Positions 6,301 to 7,074 of a DNA stretch of 7,074 nt are shown here, in pieces (positions within the stretch are counted from its first letter, which is position 1; every line of letters starts with the position of its first letter). The translations under genes were made by a program, and so were the position numbers. This DNA is from JAYXXU01 sp049301135 (GTDB lineage: Bacteria; Pseudomonadota; Gammaproteobacteria; Pseudomonadales; Moraxellaceae): the NCBI GenBank assembly GCA_049301135.1, contig JBAQKP010000309.1:1-7074 (forward strand), in the 5' to 3' direction. A model generated the notes under the pieces. The model did not search any database. It was not told where the DNA came from and was given only the letters and a program-made list of their open reading frames with translations.

Positions 6301-7042
6301 ATAGCAACGGCTGGGCATGTCGTACCGAATTCCAAAATGCTTCGGCGGTTTGGCCGGAGAGTGTACGGCCAGAGGCATCGGTAATCGTGCCAGAAATCAT
6401 GATCGGCAAGGATTGGCCGCGTTGTTCAAACACTTCTTCGACCGCAAAGATCGCTGCTTTACAGTTCAAGGTGTCAAACACGGTTTCGATCAAAATAATA
6501 TCCGCGCCACCGTCAATCAGCGCATGCGTTGCTTCGATATAGTTGCCGACCAGTTCGTCAAAAGTGACATTGCGGTAGGCAGGGTCGTTGACGTTCGGTG
6601 ACATCGAGCAGGTGCGCGAGGTTGGCCCCAAGACACCGGCGACAAAGCGCGGCTTGTCTGGTGTGCGAGCATTCATCTCGTCACAGGCTTCGCGGGCGAG
6701 TCGTGCCGCTTCGCGGTTAATCTCGCTGACCAGATGTTCCATGTGGTAGTCAGCCATCGAGACTTTGGTGCCGTTAAAGCTGTTGGTCTCGATGATGTCC
6801 GCGCCAGCTTCGAGGTATTGCTGGTGAATGCCTTTGATAATCTGCGGCTGGGTCAGTACCAGTAGGTCATTATTGCCTTTCACATCGTGGACAAAATCGG
6901 CAAAGCGCGTGCCACGGTAGTCGGCTTCTTCTAACTTGTGCCGCTGGATCATCGTGCCCATCGCACCGTCGATAATCAGAATACGTTGCGACAACAGCGC
7001 ACGCAGTTGCTGATAGACTGGGGAGAGCGTCGGTGCAGACAT
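3350..7042 (-). CDS. metH: Cobalamin-dependent methionine synthase (5-methyltetrahydrofolate-homocysteine methyltransferase)
   Basis: A complete 1230-aa enzyme, close to the 1227 aa of E. coli MetH. It transfers a methyl group from methyltetrahydrofolate through cob(I)alamin to homocysteine in the cytoplasm. All modules are present in order. The homocysteine domain (about 16-335) has zinc ligands Cys253 (GFNCALG) and Cys316-Cys317 (GGCCGTT). The folate domain (about 360-620) has NVGERTNVTGSKKF at 364-377 and DINMDEGMLDSEGAM at 405-419. The cobalamin module has a helical cap (about 655-745) and then DVHDIGKN with lower axial ligand His763, followed by SxL (808-810) and GG (837-838) at canonical spacing, plus Ser814. 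The AdoMet reactivation domain (about 905-1225) has YIDWTPFF (Asp952), RPAPGYPACP (1141-1150) and a Tyr pair at 1188-1189. Nothing is truncated or frameshifted. The frame is open further upstream to a TTG at 7069, but ATG 7042 gives the usual N-terminus. Only 32 bp upstream are visible, so a promoter or cobalamin riboswitch cannot be assessed. Confidence 0.99.
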   Translation of the reverse strand: MSAPTLSPVYQQLRALLSQRILIIDGAMGTMIQRHKLEEADYRGTRFADFVHDVKGNNDLLVLTQPQIIKGIHQQYLEAGADIIETNSFNGTKVSMADYHMEHLVSEINREAARLAREACDEMNARTPDKPRFVAGVLGPTSRTCSMSPNVNDPAYRNVTFDELVGNYIEATHALIDGGADIILIETVFDTLNCKAAIFAVEEVFEQRGQSLPIMISGTITDASGRTLSGQTAEAFWNSVRHAQPLLSIGFNCALGADAMKPHVKTVSDKADIFVSAHPNAGLPNAFGEYDETPEQTAEFIREFAESGIINITGGCCGTTPEHIAAIYNVVKDFAPRPLPEIEPACRLSGLEPFNITKNSLFVNVGERTNVTGSKKFARLIREQNYTEALEVALDQVQGGAQIIDINMDEGMLDSEGAMVQFLNMIASEPDISRVPIMIDSSKWEIIEAGLKCVQGKPVVNSISLKEGHAEFVERAKLCRRYGAAVIVMAFDELGQADTAARKREICERSYRVLVDEVGFPAEDIIFDPNIFAVATGIEEHNNYAVDFIEGTAWIKQNLPHAMISGGVSNVSFSFRGNEPVREAIHAVFLYHCIQQGMTMGIVNAGQLAIYDDIPAELKTAVIDVVLNLRPDATDRLLEIAEKYRGDGAVRQAENLEWRELPVNKRLEYALVKGITAFIDQDTEEARLASKRPLDVIEGPLMDGMNVVGDLFGAGKMFLPQVVKSARVMKQSVAWLNPYIEAEKQVGQTKGKVLMATVKGDVHDIGKNIVGVVLGCNGYDIVDLGVMVSAEKILKTAIDEKVDIIGLSGLITPSLDEMVFVAKEMQRQGFKIPLMIGGATTSKAHTAVKIDPQYSNDAVIYVADASRAVGVATTLLSPEMKPAFIAERRAEYAEVRERIANRAPKAAKLSYAESIEQGLKLDWQGYRPPVPNQLGIQVFENYSLRELVPYIDWTPFFVSWSLAGKYPKILQDEIVGEAARDLFANAQDMLTELVENDSVQAKAVFGLFPAARIDQDSVAVYADEQRSNAVQRFEHLRQQSDKASGKANLSLADFIAQQDSPAQDYLGGFTVSIFGAEELANDYKAKGDDFNAILVQSLADRLAEAFAERLHERVRKEFWGYAADEALDNESLIKEKYKGIRPAPGYPACPEHSEKAKLFDWLGSTARIGTVLTENFAMWPPSSVSGFYYSHPQSEYFNVGKIGRDQLESYAARKGWSVETAERWLSPNLE

Positions 7043-7050
7043 GGCAAAAT

Positions 7051-7054
7051 TCCT
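7051..7054 (-). promoter_or_regulatory. Ribosome binding site of metH
   Basis: AGGA on the minus strand (within CTAGGAATTT) lies 8 nt before the ATG at 7042. It supports this start over the in-frame TTG at 7069, which would add nine residues (MWFLPRNFA) not expected in MetH and would put this Shine-Dalgarno sequence inside the gene. Confidence 0.7.
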
Positions 7055-7074
7055 AGGCAAAAACCACAATAAAA

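Noticed and set aside
7043..7074. Cobalamin riboswitch or MetR/SAM-type control of metH
   Set aside because: Only 32 bp upstream of metH are in the window, too little to contain or exclude such an element.

Overview
The window looks like chromosomal DNA from a gammaproteobacterium of the Moraxellaceae (an Acinetobacter relative). The 63-residue start of a wax ester synthase/diacylglycerol acyltransferase and the small FKBP isomerase both resemble Acinetobacter-type proteins as I remember them. G+C counted by hand on sampled lines is about 50%, higher than typical Acinetobacter, so I do not name a genus. No rRNA, tRNA, CRISPR array, phage gene or transposase gene is visible.

Layout. The left edge (1-189, minus) holds the N-terminus of a storage-lipid acyltransferase that continues outside the window. 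Bases 190-450 are non-coding. They contain a good sigma-54-like -24/-12 element (313-329), an overlapping extended -10 sigma-70-like element (298-306), an AT-rich tract (343-370) and a perfect 7-bp inverted repeat (378-397) at enhancer distance. A membrane-bound dCache-type GGDEF diguanylate cyclase follows on the minus strand (451-1977). A 163-bp divergent intergenic region (1978-2140) separates it from an FKBP-type peptidyl-prolyl isomerase on the plus strand (2141-2479). Two unrecognised minus-strand genes (2486-2809, 107 aa; 2853-3278, 141 aa) probably form a small operon. A REP-like palindrome (3303-3324) separates them from a complete cobalamin-dependent methionine synthase, metH (3350-7042, 1230 aa, minus), which fills the right half.

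How the genes relate. They do not form one pathway. MetH is one-carbon/methionine housekeeping, the FKBP is a folding catalyst, the GGDEF protein turns a periplasmic signal into c-di-GMP, and the acyltransferase makes neutral storage lipid. All genes except the FKBP lie on the minus strand, but the gaps suggest separate transcription units. The most notable non-coding signal is the possible sigma-54/enhancer arrangement ahead of the wax ester synthase, which would fit nitrogen-responsive storage-lipid synthesis. The two unrecognised genes are the only candidates for undescribed biology, and nothing in the sequence assigns them a role.
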